NCBI RefSeq assembly: GCF_031583065.1
Contig: NZ_CP134053.1
Span: 5,931,001-5,995,000, forward strand
Direction: 5' to 3'
DNA length: 64,000 nucleotides
From: Streptomyces sp. CGMCC 4.7035
GTDB taxonomy: Bacteria; Actinomycetota; Actinomycetes; Streptomycetales; Streptomycetaceae
Shown piece by piece: positions 29,533-37,946 of the stretch; positions within the stretch are counted from its first letter, which is position 1, and every line of letters begins with the position of its first letter. The notes beneath the pieces are model-generated. The model made no database searches and had not been told where the DNA came from. It saw only the letters and a program-made list of their open reading frames with translations. The position numbers and the translations under genes are program-made.

Positions 29533-30429
29533 GTGGCGAACGGCGGACCGGTCGAGCACGGCTATCCGCATCTGGACACGGTGCAGGCGGCCATCACCGC
29601 GCTGTACAAACGGCTCTCGTACGACACCATCCGCACCTTCGCCACCAGCGTGCTCCCTGCCGACGTGGCCTTCTCCGACCAGGACGACCTGCACCTGGGC
29701 GCGCAGCGCGTGGCGCACGAGCTGGTGCGGCACTACCGGCTGCCGGACGCGCGGATGATCGTCAGTTTCCGCGAGATGACGCATGCGGCGAACGTCGAAC
29801 TCGCCGCCGGCCCCGAGTACTTCGTGGAGCTGAACGACCGGTTCCGCACCCACCGCCGGGACATCGGCGCGGCCCTCGCGCACGAGGTGATGCATGTCTA
29901 TCTGCACCGCCTCGACCTGTCGTTCCCCAGCACGCGGGAGAACGAGATCCTCACCGACACGGCGGCGACCTACCTCGGCGCGGGCTGGCTACTCCTCGAC
30001 GCCTTCCGCGAGGACGGGGCGTCGTCGCAGAAGCTCGGCTATCTGACCCCGGAGGAGTTCGGCTACGTCCTCGCCAAGCGTGCGCTGCTGTTCGGCGAGG
30101 ACCCGGCGATCTGGTTCACCAGCCCGCAGGCGTACACGGCGTACAGGAAGGGCATGGCGCAGGCCCGCCGCGACGAGCAGCAGCCCCCGCTGACGGCGGC
30201 CGGCTGGGCGGGCCGCCGCCGCTACGCCAAGGACCGCCGTTACGCCCAGGACACCCCGGGCCCCGGCTCGCATCCCGGCGTCCCGTACTCCTTCACCCCG
30301 GCCGGCCGCGGCCCGCTGCGCGTCTGCTTCCCGTGCCCGACCTGTCACCAGCGGATCAGGGTGCCGGTGCGAGGGCGGGTGCGGGCGCGGTGCGGGCTGT
30401 GCCGGACAGTGCTGGAGTGCGATACCTGA
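29533..30429 (+). CDS. Zinc metallopeptidase-like protein with C-terminal zinc ribbon
   Basis: A 298-residue protein from a GTG with a GGGGG run about 10 nt upstream. The centre holds LAHEVMHVYLHRLDL, an HExxH zinc site, with ENEILTDTAATYLG about 20 residues later supplying a likely third acidic ligand. The C-terminus has CFPCPTCHQRIRVPV and CGLCRTVLEC, two CxxC pairs forming a zinc ribbon. There is no signal peptide or membrane segment, so it is probably cytoplasmic. It may recognise a protein or nucleic acid through the ribbon. The exact peptidase family is not clear to me; DUF-type M48-like relatives are the nearest comparison. Confidence 0.75.
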   Translation: MANGGPVEHGYPHLDTVQAAITALYKRLSYDTIRTFATSVLPADVAFSDQDDLHLGAQRVAHELVRHYRLPDARMIVSFREMTHAANVELAAGPEYFVELNDRFRTHRRDIGAALAHEVMHVYLHRLDLSFPSTRENEILTDTAATYLGAGWLLLDAFREDGASSQKLGYLTPEEFGYVLAKRALLFGEDPAIWFTSPQAYTAYRKGMAQARRDEQQPPLTAAGWAGRRRYAKDRRYAQDTPGPGSHPGVPYSFTPAGRGPLRVCFPCPTCHQRIRVPVRGRVRARCGLCRTVLECDT

Positions 30430-30532
30430 GGTGCGTCCGCTGCTTGGTGTGACGTAAGAGGCACCTCGAAGGTGGCACAGAACACCTCAGATGTCTTTGC
30501 GGGCGAAGCCCTCGGCGAGCGAGGGTCGAGTC

Positions 30533-31276
30533 ATGAACACGCGCGAGCCGACGGAGCTGTTCACGGCGGTCCACGAAGAGGACGAGGACGCGGTCGTACG
30601 ACTGCTGCGCACGGGCGCCGATCCCGAGTCGGTGGACGAGGAGGGCCAGACGGCCCTGTACCTGGCGGCGGTGAGCGACGCACCGGGCGTCGTACGACTG
30701 CTGCTGGCGGCCGGTGCCGACCCCGATCGCCTCAGCGCGGGCGCCGACGCGCCGCTGTGCGGGGCTGCCTGCGGGGGCCATACCGAGGTCGTACGGGCCC
30801 TGCTGGAGGCCGGGGCGACACCGGACCTGGAGGAGGAGTACGGGTTCCGGGCGCTGACGTGGGCGGTACAGCGGGGCCACGTGGCGGTCGTACGGGCGCT
30901 GCTGGCGGCGGGCGCGGACCCGGACCTGCCCGGCCCCAGGGACGAACCTCCGCTGGTGGTGGCCGCCCGTCGCGGCTCGCCCGGTTGTGTACGGGCACTG
31001 CTGGCGTACGGGGCGCGGGGGCGGTGGGAGGCCCTCGCCGAGGCCCGGCGCTGGCTGACGCTGGACGTCGCGGCGGAACTCCGGGCGGGTCTGGAGGCAA
31101 CGTACGGTCCGGGGCAGCAGTACGTCACGCGCCGCTGGGAGGAGGAGCCCGGCACGGTGACCGTCGAGGTCACGCTCCTGCGCGACGGCGAACCGGCCGC
31201 GGGCAACGACCAGCAGACCGGACACGACGTGATAGCGGGCCTGTTGGAAGGCGGGGCCGACCTGTCCGGGGAGTGA
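30533..31276 (+). CDS. Ankyrin-repeat protein
   Basis: A 247-residue protein with about five ankyrin repeats from residue 8 to 165: ELFTAVHEEDEDAVVRLLRT, TALYLAAVSDAPGVVRLLLA, APLCGAACGGHTEVVRALLE, ALTWAVQRGHVAVVRALLAA and PLVVAARRGSPGCVRALLAY. Each ends with the GADP turn or a variant. The C-terminal 80 residues have a beta-rich stretch (GTVTVEVTLLRDG) of unknown role. Ankyrin repeats bind proteins; the partner is unknown. It starts at ATG with GAGGG upstream. No signal peptide is present. Confidence 0.9.
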   Translation: MNTREPTELFTAVHEEDEDAVVRLLRTGADPESVDEEGQTALYLAAVSDAPGVVRLLLAAGADPDRLSAGADAPLCGAACGGHTEVVRALLEAGATPDLEEEYGFRALTWAVQRGHVAVVRALLAAGADPDLPGPRDEPPLVVAARRGSPGCVRALLAYGARGRWEALAEARRWLTLDVAAELRAGLEATYGPGQQYVTRRWEEEPGTVTVEVTLLRDGEPAAGNDQQTGHDVIAGLLEGGADLSGE

Positions 31277-31303
31277 TGGCCCGCCGGCCGGCCCGAGACA
31301 CAG

Positions 31304-31334
31304 CGGGGCGCGGGCCCCAACGGCCCACGCCCCG
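31304..31334. terminator. Bidirectional terminator between the ankyrin and MFS genes
   Basis: CGGGGCGCGGGCC pairs with GGCCCACGCCCCG (one mismatch) around a 5-base loop, between convergent genes. Confidence 0.82.
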
Positions 31335-31355
31335 CCCCGCCCCGTCCCGCTCGGC

Positions 31356-32795
31356 TCACTCCTCGTGCGAGGCCACGGCCCGCCGCGGCAGCCCCGCGCA
31401 CAGCGCCGCGCAGAGCACGAACACGGCCGTCACCCACGGCATCGCCCCGGTCAGCGCGTCCGTCAGACCGTGCGACACGCCCCCGAAGAACACCGTCCCG
31501 ACCACCGCCGCCCCGAGCGCCCCGCCGAACTGCTGAGCCGTGGAGAAGATCCCGGACGCGGCGCCCGCGAGATCGCCGGGCACGGCGGACAGGACGACGT
31601 TCACCAGCGGCACCACCAGGAAGCCCAGCCCGGCCCCGGCCAGCACCAGCCCCGGCACGAGGGGCCACGCTCCGGTGTGCGGGGCGGAGGCGCCGTCGAC
31701 CGCCGCCCACACCAGCCCGAACCCGCCGGCCATCAGCAGCGCGCCGGCCCCGAGCACCAGCCGCCCGAACCGCACCGCCAGCCCGTCCGCCGCGGGTGCC
31801 GTCAGGAAGCTTCCGACCGAGAACGCCACGGTCACCACACCCGCCTGCGTCGGCGTGTACCCCTCGTCGCCCTGGATCCAGATCGCGAAGATCAGGAAGA
31901 AGCCCTGCATGCCCAGGGAGAAGAGGAGTTGGACGAGGACGCCCACGGAGAACGCCGGCAGCCGGAACGCCCGCACCGGCAGCAGCGGCACCGTCCCCGC
32001 CCCGTGCCGACGCGCCTCGTAGAGCCCGAGCCCGGCGACCGCGGCCACCCCGACGGCGAGGCAGACCCAGCCCCACAGCGGCCAGTCGTTGCCGCGTCCC
32101 TGCACCAGGGGCAGCACGATCGCCACGAGGCCCGCGGCCAGCACCAGGCTTCCGAACACATCCGGACGCCCTTCCGACCGCTCCTTCGTCGACGGCACGA
32201 GCACGAGCCCGGCCGCGAAGGTCAGGACGGCGACCGGCACGTTCACCAGGAACACCGACCGCCAGCCCCAGCCGAACAGATCCGCGTCCGTCAGCACCCC
32301 GCCCAGCAGCAGCCCGATGGCGGAGGCGAACCCGGCTACGGCCCCGTACATCCCGAACGCGGCGCCCCGTTCCCGGCCCTGGAACAACGTCCGGAACGAG
32401 CCGAGCACCTGCGGCAGCAGCACGGCGGCCATCACCCCCTGCACGGCTCGCGCGGCGATCAGCTGCCCCGGTGACTGGGCGACCCCGCACGCCAGGCTCG
32501 CGAGCCCGAAGCCGGCCGTGCCGAGGAGGAAGAGACTGCGGCGGCCGAACCGGTCGCCGAGGTGCCCGGAGATGATCAGGGTGGCCGCGAATCCCAGCAG
32601 GTAAGCGGAGACCAGCCACTGCAGGGTGCTCTGCGAGGCGTGCAGGTCACGGCCGATGGAGGGGATCGCGACGTTCACGATCGTCCCGTCGACCAGGTCC
32701 ATCAGCGCCGCGACCATCATCACGGCGGCGGCGGCCCAGCGTCGGGGGTAGGGCTCCGCCACCGGCGCTGGGGTGACGGCAAGGCTTGTGGTCAT
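31356..32795 (-). CDS. MFS drug efflux transporter, 14-helix DHA2 family
   Basis: A 479-residue membrane protein with about 14 hydrophobic helices. Family motifs are LMDLVDGTIVNVAIPSIGRD in helix 1 (motif D1), GHLGDRFGRRSLFL (motif A) and FGMYGAVAGFASAIGLLLGG (motif C, the antiporter signature). It should export hydrophobic compounds in exchange for protons. The start MTTSLAVTP has GGGAG 7 nt upstream. It is divergent from a MarR repressor gene and shares an operator region with it, so the pump is very likely induced by its own substrate through MarR. Confidence 0.92.
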   Translation of the reverse strand: MTTSLAVTPAPVAEPYPRRWAAAAVMMVAALMDLVDGTIVNVAIPSIGRDLHASQSTLQWLVSAYLLGFAATLIISGHLGDRFGRRSLFLLGTAGFGLASLACGVAQSPGQLIAARAVQGVMAAVLLPQVLGSFRTLFQGRERGAAFGMYGAVAGFASAIGLLLGGVLTDADLFGWGWRSVFLVNVPVAVLTFAAGLVLVPSTKERSEGRPDVFGSLVLAAGLVAIVLPLVQGRGNDWPLWGWVCLAVGVAAVAGLGLYEARRHGAGTVPLLPVRAFRLPAFSVGVLVQLLFSLGMQGFFLIFAIWIQGDEGYTPTQAGVVTVAFSVGSFLTAPAADGLAVRFGRLVLGAGALLMAGGFGLVWAAVDGASAPHTGAWPLVPGLVLAGAGLGFLVVPLVNVVLSAVPGDLAGAASGIFSTAQQFGGALGAAVVGTVFFGGVSHGLTDALTGAMPWVTAVFVLCAALCAGLPRRAVASHEE

Positions 32796-32844
32796 GGGTG
32801 ACTCCCGGCGACTACGGGCCGTCGACACGGCCCGGATTTATTTC

Positions 32845-32912
32845 GTTCGACCTAACGAAAGACTTGCACCAGGACGGCGCTGATCGCAAGTCTTTAGTTC
32901 GACCGAACGAAA
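32845..32912. promoter_or_regulatory. Duplicated operator between the MFS and marR genes
   Basis: Two direct copies of GTTCGACC(T/G)AACGAAA start at 32,845 and 32,897, exactly 52 bp or about five helical turns apart. Each is itself near-palindromic. Between them AAAGACTTGC and GCAAGTCTTT form an inverted repeat whose arms extend into the copies. This is the expected binding site of the MarR-type regulator. Confidence 0.82.
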
Positions 32913-32931
32913 TTTTTGCTAGCCTGGAGCC

Positions 32932-33447
32932 ATGAGCAGCAGTGAGACGGATGGCACCCGCGGGAGCAAGGTCGCGGGCGAGGCCGCAGCCGATGAGCGC
33001 CGGGTGAGGACGCTGGAGCAGCTCATGACCGTGGGGCGGCAGCACAGCGCCGTCACGGTGATGTTCCACTCGGCGATCGCCGCGAAGCAGGGCCTGAGCG
33101 CCACAGAGGAGAAGACCCTCGACTTCCTTGAACGGCGCGGCCCGCTCACCGCCAAGGACCTCGCGGAACTGACCGGTCTGGCCCCCGCGTCCGTCACGGG
33201 GCTGATCGACCGCATGGAGAACAAGGGCTTCGTGTACAGGGTGAAGCACCCCACGGACAAGCGGCGCGTGCTCGTCGAACTGAATCGCGAGAAGATCGGC
33301 GAACTCGCCGGGTTCTTCGACGATTGGGTGCGCGACGTCGTCGAGGCATGCCAGGAGTTCAGTACGGACGAGTTGGAGACCGTGGTCCGCTTCCTGGCCG
33401 TGATGTCCGAGCGGCAGCGCAAAGCTGCGGCCCGGCTCTCCGAATAG
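32932..33447 (+). CDS. MarR-family transcriptional regulator
   Basis: A 171-residue winged-helix protein with GLSATEEKTLDFLERRGPLT, the recognition region LAELTGLAPASVTGLIDRME and the wing FVYRVKHPTDKRRVLVEL. The N-terminal 24 residues are an unstructured acidic extension. Such proteins bind DNA as dimers and release it on binding small phenolic or other ligands. It is divergent from the efflux gene and probably represses both itself and the pump through the duplicated site just upstream of its ATG. Its stop is 7 bases from the convergent SDR gene. Confidence 0.92.
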   Translation: MSSSETDGTRGSKVAGEAAADERRVRTLEQLMTVGRQHSAVTVMFHSAIAAKQGLSATEEKTLDFLERRGPLTAKDLAELTGLAPASVTGLIDRMENKGFVYRVKHPTDKRRVLVELNREKIGELAGFFDDWVRDVVEACQEFSTDELETVVRFLAVMSERQRKAAARLSE

Positions 33448-33454
33448 GCCGCTC

Positions 33455-34363
33455 CTATTCCGCTCCGTACACCGCCCCCGGCACCTCCGCGTCCGACAGC
33501 AGCTTCAGCGCCGTCTCCCCCGCCTCCGCCGGGGTGAAGCGCGCCCCCTTGTCGGCGGTCGGGCCCTGCCGCCACCCCTCCATGACGCTGATCCGGCCGC
33601 CCTCCGCCTCGAAGACACGGCCGGTGACCCCGGCGCTCGCGGCGGAGCCGAGCCACACGACCAGGGGTGAGACGTTCTCGGGGGCCATCGCGTCGAAGCC
33701 GGAGCCGGGCGCGGCCATCGTCTCGGCGAAGGTGCGCTCGGTCATCCGGGTGCGCGCGGCGGGCGCGATGGCGTTGACCTGCACGCCGTAGCGCCCCAGT
33801 TCCGCCGCCGCGACGAGCGTCAGGGCGACGATCCCGGCCTTCGCCGCGCTGTAGTTGCCCTGCCCCACCGAGCCCAACAGCCCTGCCCCGCTGCTGGTGT
33901 TGACGACCCGGGCGCGGGGGGTGCGCCCTGCCTTCGTCTCCGCCCGCCAGTGCGCTGCCGCGTGTTTGAGCGGCAGGAAGTGCCCCTTCAGATGGACGCG
34001 CAGGACAGCGTCCCAGTCGCCCTCGTCGAGGTTGACCAGCATCCGGTCGCGCAGGAAGCCGGCGTTGTTGACGAGGGTGTCCAGGCGCCCGTAGGTCTCC
34101 AGGGCGGTCGCCACCAGGGATGCGGCCCCGGCGCTCGTCGCGATGTCACCGCCGTGCGCGACCGCCTCACCGCCGGCCGCGCGGATCTCGTCGACGACCC
34201 GCCCGGCCGGGCTGTCGGCGCGGGGTGTGCCGTCGAGGCCGACCCCGAGGTCGTTGACGACGACCCTCGCGCCCTCGGCGGCGAACGCGAGGGCGTGGGC
34301 GCGGCCGAGACCACGTCCCGCGCCGGTGACGATCACTACTCGGCCGTCGGCGATACCCGTCAC
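33455..34363 (-). CDS. Short-chain dehydrogenase of the steroid-ring cluster (Rv3548c-like)
   Basis: A 302-residue SDR from a GTG with AAGGGG about 8 nt upstream. NAD-binding motif TGAGRGLGRAHALAF, NNAG in LVNNAGFLRDRML, catalytic Ser in VVNTSSGAGL and YSAAKAG. The insertion VNDLGVGLDGTPRADSPA marks it as a member of the larger hydroxyacyl-CoA dehydrogenase-like SDR group. Position and size match the Rv3548c gene that flanks echA20 in mycobacterial cholesterol clusters; that match is by motif and synteny only. It probably oxidises or reduces a hydroxyl on a ring-degradation intermediate. It is cotranscribed behind the second SDR gene. Confidence 0.85.
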   Translation of the reverse strand: MTGIADGRVVIVTGAGRGLGRAHALAFAAEGARVVVNDLGVGLDGTPRADSPAGRVVDEIRAAGGEAVAHGGDIATSAGAASLVATALETYGRLDTLVNNAGFLRDRMLVNLDEGDWDAVLRVHLKGHFLPLKHAAAHWRAETKAGRTPRARVVNTSSGAGLLGSVGQGNYSAAKAGIVALTLVAAAELGRYGVQVNAIAPAARTRMTERTFAETMAAPGSGFDAMAPENVSPLVVWLGSAASAGVTGRVFEAEGGRISVMEGWRQGPTADKGARFTPAEAGETALKLLSDAEVPGAVYGAE

Positions 34364-34433
34364 TTCGTGTCCCCTTGTCCGTCGGCCCGTTGTATCGATA
34401 GGTCGACTTGTCGATGTGCCGTCTCGGGAGGGC

Positions 34434-35201
34434 TCAGGTGCGCTTGTTGGCGGTCGCCGCGTCGAGGAACGCCGGCCGTTCGCCTCCGCCGTGCACGAGC
34501 AGGCTCGCGCCGGTGATGTAGGCGGCGGCGTCCGAGGCGAGGAAGACGGCGGCCTCGCCGATGTCGGACGGCTCGGCGAGCCGCCCGAGCGGGACGGTGC
34601 GGGAGACGGCCGCGAGACCGTCCTGGCCGCCGTAGTGGAGGTGGGCCAGCTCGGTGCGGACCATCCCGACGACGAGTGTGTTGACCCGCACTTCCGGCGC
34701 CCACTCCACGGCCATGGACCGAGCGAGGCTCTCGAGCCCTGCCTTCGCCGCACCGTAGGCGGCGGTGCCCGGCGAGGGGCGGCTGCCGCTCACGCTGCCG
34801 ATCATCACGACCGCTCCCCGGGCGCGCCGGAGGTGGTCGTACGCGGCCAGGGAGACCGTCAGCGGGGCGATGAGGTTGAGTTCGACGACCCGGGTGTGCC
34901 GTTCGGGTCCGGCGTCGGCGAGGGGCCGGTACGGGGCGCCGCCCGCGTTGTTGACCAGTACGTCGACGCGGGGCAGGGCGTCGAAGAAGTCCCGTACGGC
35001 AGCCGCGTCGCACACATCCAGCGGGGCGAACTCCGCTCCCTTCACGGCGACTTCGGGCGGCCTCCGGGCACACACCACGACGTGGGCGCCGGCCTCAACG
35101 AACGCCCGCGCGATCCCCGCCCCGACACCGCGGGTGCCGCCGGTGACCACGGCGGTCCGGCCGCGCAGGCCTCGAGCGGTCTCCTCGTCCGAGTTGTCCA
35201 C
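34434..35201 (-). CDS. Short-chain dehydrogenase of the steroid-ring cluster (Rv3549c-like)
   Basis: A 255-residue classical SDR. I start at GTG (MDNSDEETARGLRG) because GGGAGG lies 5 nt before it, though the frame extends 45 bases upstream. Motifs: VTGGTRGVGAGIA, LVNNAGGAPY, MIGSVSGSRP (Ser) and YGAAKAGLESL (Tyr/Lys). It is the first gene leftward from the operator at 35,246, divergent from echA20, mirroring the Rv3549c/echA20 arrangement. Its substrate is inferred to be a CoA thioester of a hydrindane ring acid. Confidence 0.85.
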   Translation of the reverse strand: MDNSDEETARGLRGRTAVVTGGTRGVGAGIARAFVEAGAHVVVCARRPPEVAVKGAEFAPLDVCDAAAVRDFFDALPRVDVLVNNAGGAPYRPLADAGPERHTRVVELNLIAPLTVSLAAYDHLRRARGAVVMIGSVSGSRPSPGTAAYGAAKAGLESLARSMAVEWAPEVRVNTLVVGMVRTELAHLHYGGQDGLAAVSRTVPLGRLAEPSDIGEAAVFLASDAAAYITGASLLVHGGGERPAFLDAATANKRT

Positions 35202-35245
35202 AAGGCCTCCCGCCGGCACGCGATCGCTGCTAGCTTCGAATCGCA

Positions 35246-35264
35246 CCTAACAAACGTTTGGTGG
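35246..35264. promoter_or_regulatory. KstR2-type operator, site 1
   Basis: CCTAACAAACGTTTGGTGG lies between the divergent SDR and echA20 starts. It is a near palindrome and fits the mycobacterial KstR2 pattern AnCAAnnnnTTGnT. The same sequence, with two central changes, recurs at 41,826 in the other divergent gap of the cluster. Confidence 0.85.
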
Positions 35265-35283
35265 AAAGGTAGCTGATGCGCTC

Positions 35284-36033
35284 ATGGGTGTCTCCACCTC
35301 GTACCCGGAAAAAGGGGTCGCCGTCGTCACGGTCGACCACCCGCCGGTCAACGCGCTCCCGGTGACCGGCTGGTTCGACCTGGCCGACGCGGTGCGGTCG
35401 GCGGGCCGCGACGCGGAGGTCCGCTGTGTCGTGCTGGCCGCGGCGGGGCGCGGTTTCAACGCGGGTGTGGACATCAAGGAGATACAGGCCGAGGGCAGCA
35501 GCGCGCTGATCGGAGCCAACCGCGGGTGCTTCGAGGCGTTCGCGGCGGTGTACGAGTGCGAGGTGCCGGTCGTGGCGGCGGTGCAGGGCTTCTGCCTGGG
35601 CGGAGGCATAGGCCTGGTGGGCAACGCGGACGCGATCGTGGCGAGCGAGGACGCCGTCTTCGGGCTGCCCGAGCTGGACCGGGGAGCGCTGGGCGCGGCC
35701 ACGCATCTGGCCCGGCTGGTGCCGCGGCATCTGATGCGTGCCCTGTACTACACCTCGCGGACGGCGACGGCGGCCGAGCTGCACGCGCACGGCTCGGTAT
35801 GGCGTGTGGTGCCGCGGGAGGGACTGCGTGCGGCCGCGCTGGGGCTGGCCCGCGAGATCGCCGCGAAGGACGGCGAGCTGCTCCGGCTCGCCAAGGCCGC
35901 CATCAACGGAATCGACCCGGTCGACGTGCGCCGCAGCTACCGCTTCGAGCAGGGCTTCACCTTCGAGGCGAATCTCAGCGGCGTGGCCGGCCGCGTCCGG
36001 GACACCTTCGGAAAGGGAAAGGAGGGGGCGTAG
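35284..36033 (+). CDS. echA20: EchA20-like enoyl-CoA hydratase-family ring hydrolase
   Basis: A 249-residue crotonase-fold protein: GRGFNAGVDIKE and FCLGGGIGLVGNADAIVAS form the oxyanion hole, and FGLPELDRGALGAATHLAR the active-site loop. In mycobacteria EchA20 hydrolyses ring D of HIEC-CoA during cholesterol breakdown. The assignment rests on the immediately following ipdA, ipdB and ipdC genes and the KstR2-type site 20 bases before the start. Its stop is directly followed by the ipdA GTG. No strong ribosome site is close to the ATG (GGAAAGG is about 14 nt away). Confidence 0.85.
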   Translation: MGVSTSYPEKGVAVVTVDHPPVNALPVTGWFDLADAVRSAGRDAEVRCVVLAAAGRGFNAGVDIKEIQAEGSSALIGANRGCFEAFAAVYECEVPVVAAVQGFCLGGGIGLVGNADAIVASEDAVFGLPELDRGALGAATHLARLVPRHLMRALYYTSRTATAAELHAHGSVWRVVPREGLRAAALGLAREIAAKDGELLRLAKAAINGIDPVDVRRSYRFEQGFTFEANLSGVAGRVRDTFGKGKEGA

Positions 36034-37005
36034 GTGAGGGACAAGACGATGACCGCCGACGAGGTCGTCTCCCGTCTGGAGAGCGGCATGACCCTGGGCA
36101 TCGGCGGCTGGGGCTCGCGCCGCAAGCCGATGGCCCTGGTGCGGGCGCTGCTCCGCTCCGGGATCACCGATCTCACGGTCGTCTCGTACGGCGGCCCGGA
36201 CGTCGGCATGCTCGCGGCAGCCGGGCGGATCCGCAGACTGGTCGCCGCGTTCGCGACCCTCGACTCGATCCCGCTCGAACCGCACTTCCGCGCGGCGCGC
36301 GAGAGCGGCGCGTTCGAGCTGGTGGAGGTCGACGAGGCGATGTTCATGTGGGGGTTGCGCGCGGGGGCGAACCGGCTGCCGTTCCTGCCGGTGCGGGCGG
36401 GCATCGGCTCGGACGTGATGCGGGTCAACCCCGGTCTGCGGACGGTCACTTCGCCCTACGCGGACGGGTGGCCGTTCACCGGCGGGGACGGGTCTCCCGC
36501 GCCCGGACCGCATGCGGGATCCGCCGGTGCGGAGCGGGCCGCCGAGCGCGATGAAACGGCCGGCACGGGCGGGGGCGGGCCCGGTGTGCGCGAGGAGTTC
36601 GTGGCGATGCCCGCGCTGCGGATGGACGCGGCCCTGGTCCACGTCAACCGCGCCGACCGGGCGGGCAACGGCCAGTACCTGGGTCCGGACCCGTACTTCG
36701 ACGACCTGTTCTGCGAGGCGGCCGACGCGGCGTACGTCTCGTGCGAACGGATCGTAGACACGGCGGAGCTGACGAAGGAGGCCGCACCGCAGACCCTGCT
36801 GATCAAGCGGCACACCGTCACCGGCGTGGTCGAGGCGCCGAACGGCGCGCACTTCACGTCCTGCGCACCCGACCATGAGCGGGACGAGGCGTTCCAGAGG
36901 CACTACGCGACCACGGCGTGGCCCCGGTTCGCCGAGCGGTTCCTCGCCGGGGACGAGCACGCGTATCAGTCGGCCGTCCGGGCCTGGCACAAGGAGCGGT
37001 CATGA
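36034..37005 (+). CDS. ipdA: IpdA, alpha subunit of COCHEA-CoA hydrolase
   Basis: A 323-residue class I CoA-transferase-like subunit. LGIGGWGSRRKPMALVRALL, VSYGGPDVGMLAAAGRI and VEAPNGAHFTSCAPDHERD are typical of IpdA. With IpdB it opens the last steroid ring (COCHEA-CoA). The Glu nucleophile of true CoA transferases is not expected in this subfamily. A Gly/Pro/Ala-rich insert (about residues 146-186, PFTGGDGSPAPGPHAG and on) makes it longer than the roughly 290 residues of the mycobacterial protein. The GTG start abuts the echA20 stop and the ATGA overlap with ipdB indicates a coupled operon. Confidence 0.88.
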   Translation: MRDKTMTADEVVSRLESGMTLGIGGWGSRRKPMALVRALLRSGITDLTVVSYGGPDVGMLAAAGRIRRLVAAFATLDSIPLEPHFRAARESGAFELVEVDEAMFMWGLRAGANRLPFLPVRAGIGSDVMRVNPGLRTVTSPYADGWPFTGGDGSPAPGPHAGSAGAERAAERDETAGTGGGGPGVREEFVAMPALRMDAALVHVNRADRAGNGQYLGPDPYFDDLFCEAADAAYVSCERIVDTAELTKEAAPQTLLIKRHTVTGVVEAPNGAHFTSCAPDHERDEAFQRHYATTAWPRFAERFLAGDEHAYQSAVRAWHKERS

Positions 37006-37946
37006 GCGGAGCGACCCGCGCCGAGTACTGCGTGATCGCCTGCGCCGAGGCGTGGCGCGACGCCGGGGAGATCCTCGCGAGCCCCATGGGCCCGGTCCCG
37101 TCCGTCGGGGCACGGCTGGCCAAGCGCACCTTCTCTCCGGAACTGATGCTCACCGACGGCGAGGCGATGCTGGTGGGCGTCGACGGGACGGTGGAGGGCT
37201 GGCTGCCGTACCGTCAGCATCTGGCGCTGGTGACCGGCGGTCGGCGGCACGTGATGATGGGCGCGAGCCAGATCGACCGCTTCGGCAACCAGAACATCTC
37301 GTGCGTCGGCGACTGGGCGACGCCCCGGCGGCAACTCCTCGGGGTGCGCGGCGCACCGGTCAACACCCTCAATAACCCGACCAGTTACTGGATACCGCGG
37401 CACTCACGGCGGGTGTTCGTCGAGCGGGTCGACATGGTGTGCGGGGTGGGGTACGACCGGGCGGCCCGGCATCCGGCCACCGCCCGCTTCCACCGCATCC
37501 CGCGCGTCGTGTCCGACCTCGGCGTGTTCGACTTCGCCACTCCGGACCGCTCGATGCGGCTGGCCTCGCTGCATCCCGGGGTGACGGTGGAGGAGGTGAG
37601 AGAGGCGACGGGATTCGAGCTGACGGTCCCCGCCGATGTGCCGTACACCCGTGATCCGACGCCGGAGGAGCTTCGGTTGATCCGTGAGGTGATCGATCCG
37701 CGGGGGATACGGGAGCGCGAGGTACCCGACCGTGGCGCGGAGGCCTCGGGCTGTGGTGCGGAGGCCCCCAGCCGTGGTGCGGAAACTCCCCGCCGTGGTG
37801 CGCAGGCCCCCAGCCGTCGTGCCGAGGCCCCGGACCCTGCTACGCAGGCCCCCAGCCGTCGTGCCGAGGCCCCGGACCCTGCTGCGGAGGCCCCCAGCCG
37901 TGGTGCCGAGGATCCCGGTCGGGTCGCCGAGGGCGGAGGGCGTTGA
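37002..37946 (+). CDS. ipdB: IpdB, beta subunit of COCHEA-CoA hydrolase, with a heptapeptide-repeat tail
   Basis: The first 244 residues match the IpdB length and pattern: YCVIACAEAWRDAGEILASP, HVMMGASQIDRFGNQNISC, LNNPTSYWIPRHSRRVFVE and the end VPYTRDPTPEELRLIREVID. It is the partner of IpdA. After residue 244 a tail of about 63 residues made of nine heptapeptides (GAEAPSR, RAEAPDP and similar) follows, then a short Gly-rich end. The tail is absent from the roughly 250-residue mycobacterial enzyme. The frame is kept to a stop that overlaps the ipdC ATG, so the tail is probably translated. Confidence 0.88.
   Translation: MSGATRAEYCVIACAEAWRDAGEILASPMGPVPSVGARLAKRTFSPELMLTDGEAMLVGVDGTVEGWLPYRQHLALVTGGRRHVMMGASQIDRFGNQNISCVGDWATPRRQLLGVRGAPVNTLNNPTSYWIPRHSRRVFVERVDMVCGVGYDRAARHPATARFHRIPRVVSDLGVFDFATPDRSMRLASLHPGVTVEEVREATGFELTVPADVPYTRDPTPEELRLIREVIDPRGIREREVPDRGAEASGCGAEAPSRGAETPRRGAQAPSRRAEAPDPATQAPSRRAEAPDPAAEAPSRGAEDPGRVAEGGGR
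37734..37922 (+). repeat. Nine tandem 21-bp repeats coding the IpdB tail
   Basis: Nine consecutive 21-bp units related to GGTGCGGAGGCCCCCAGCCGT, each encoding a heptapeptide such as GAEAPSR. Two units (RAEAPDP) are identical to each other, and units 5-6 and 7-8 form a repeated 42-bp pair. No interruption of frame. Confidence 0.95.
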
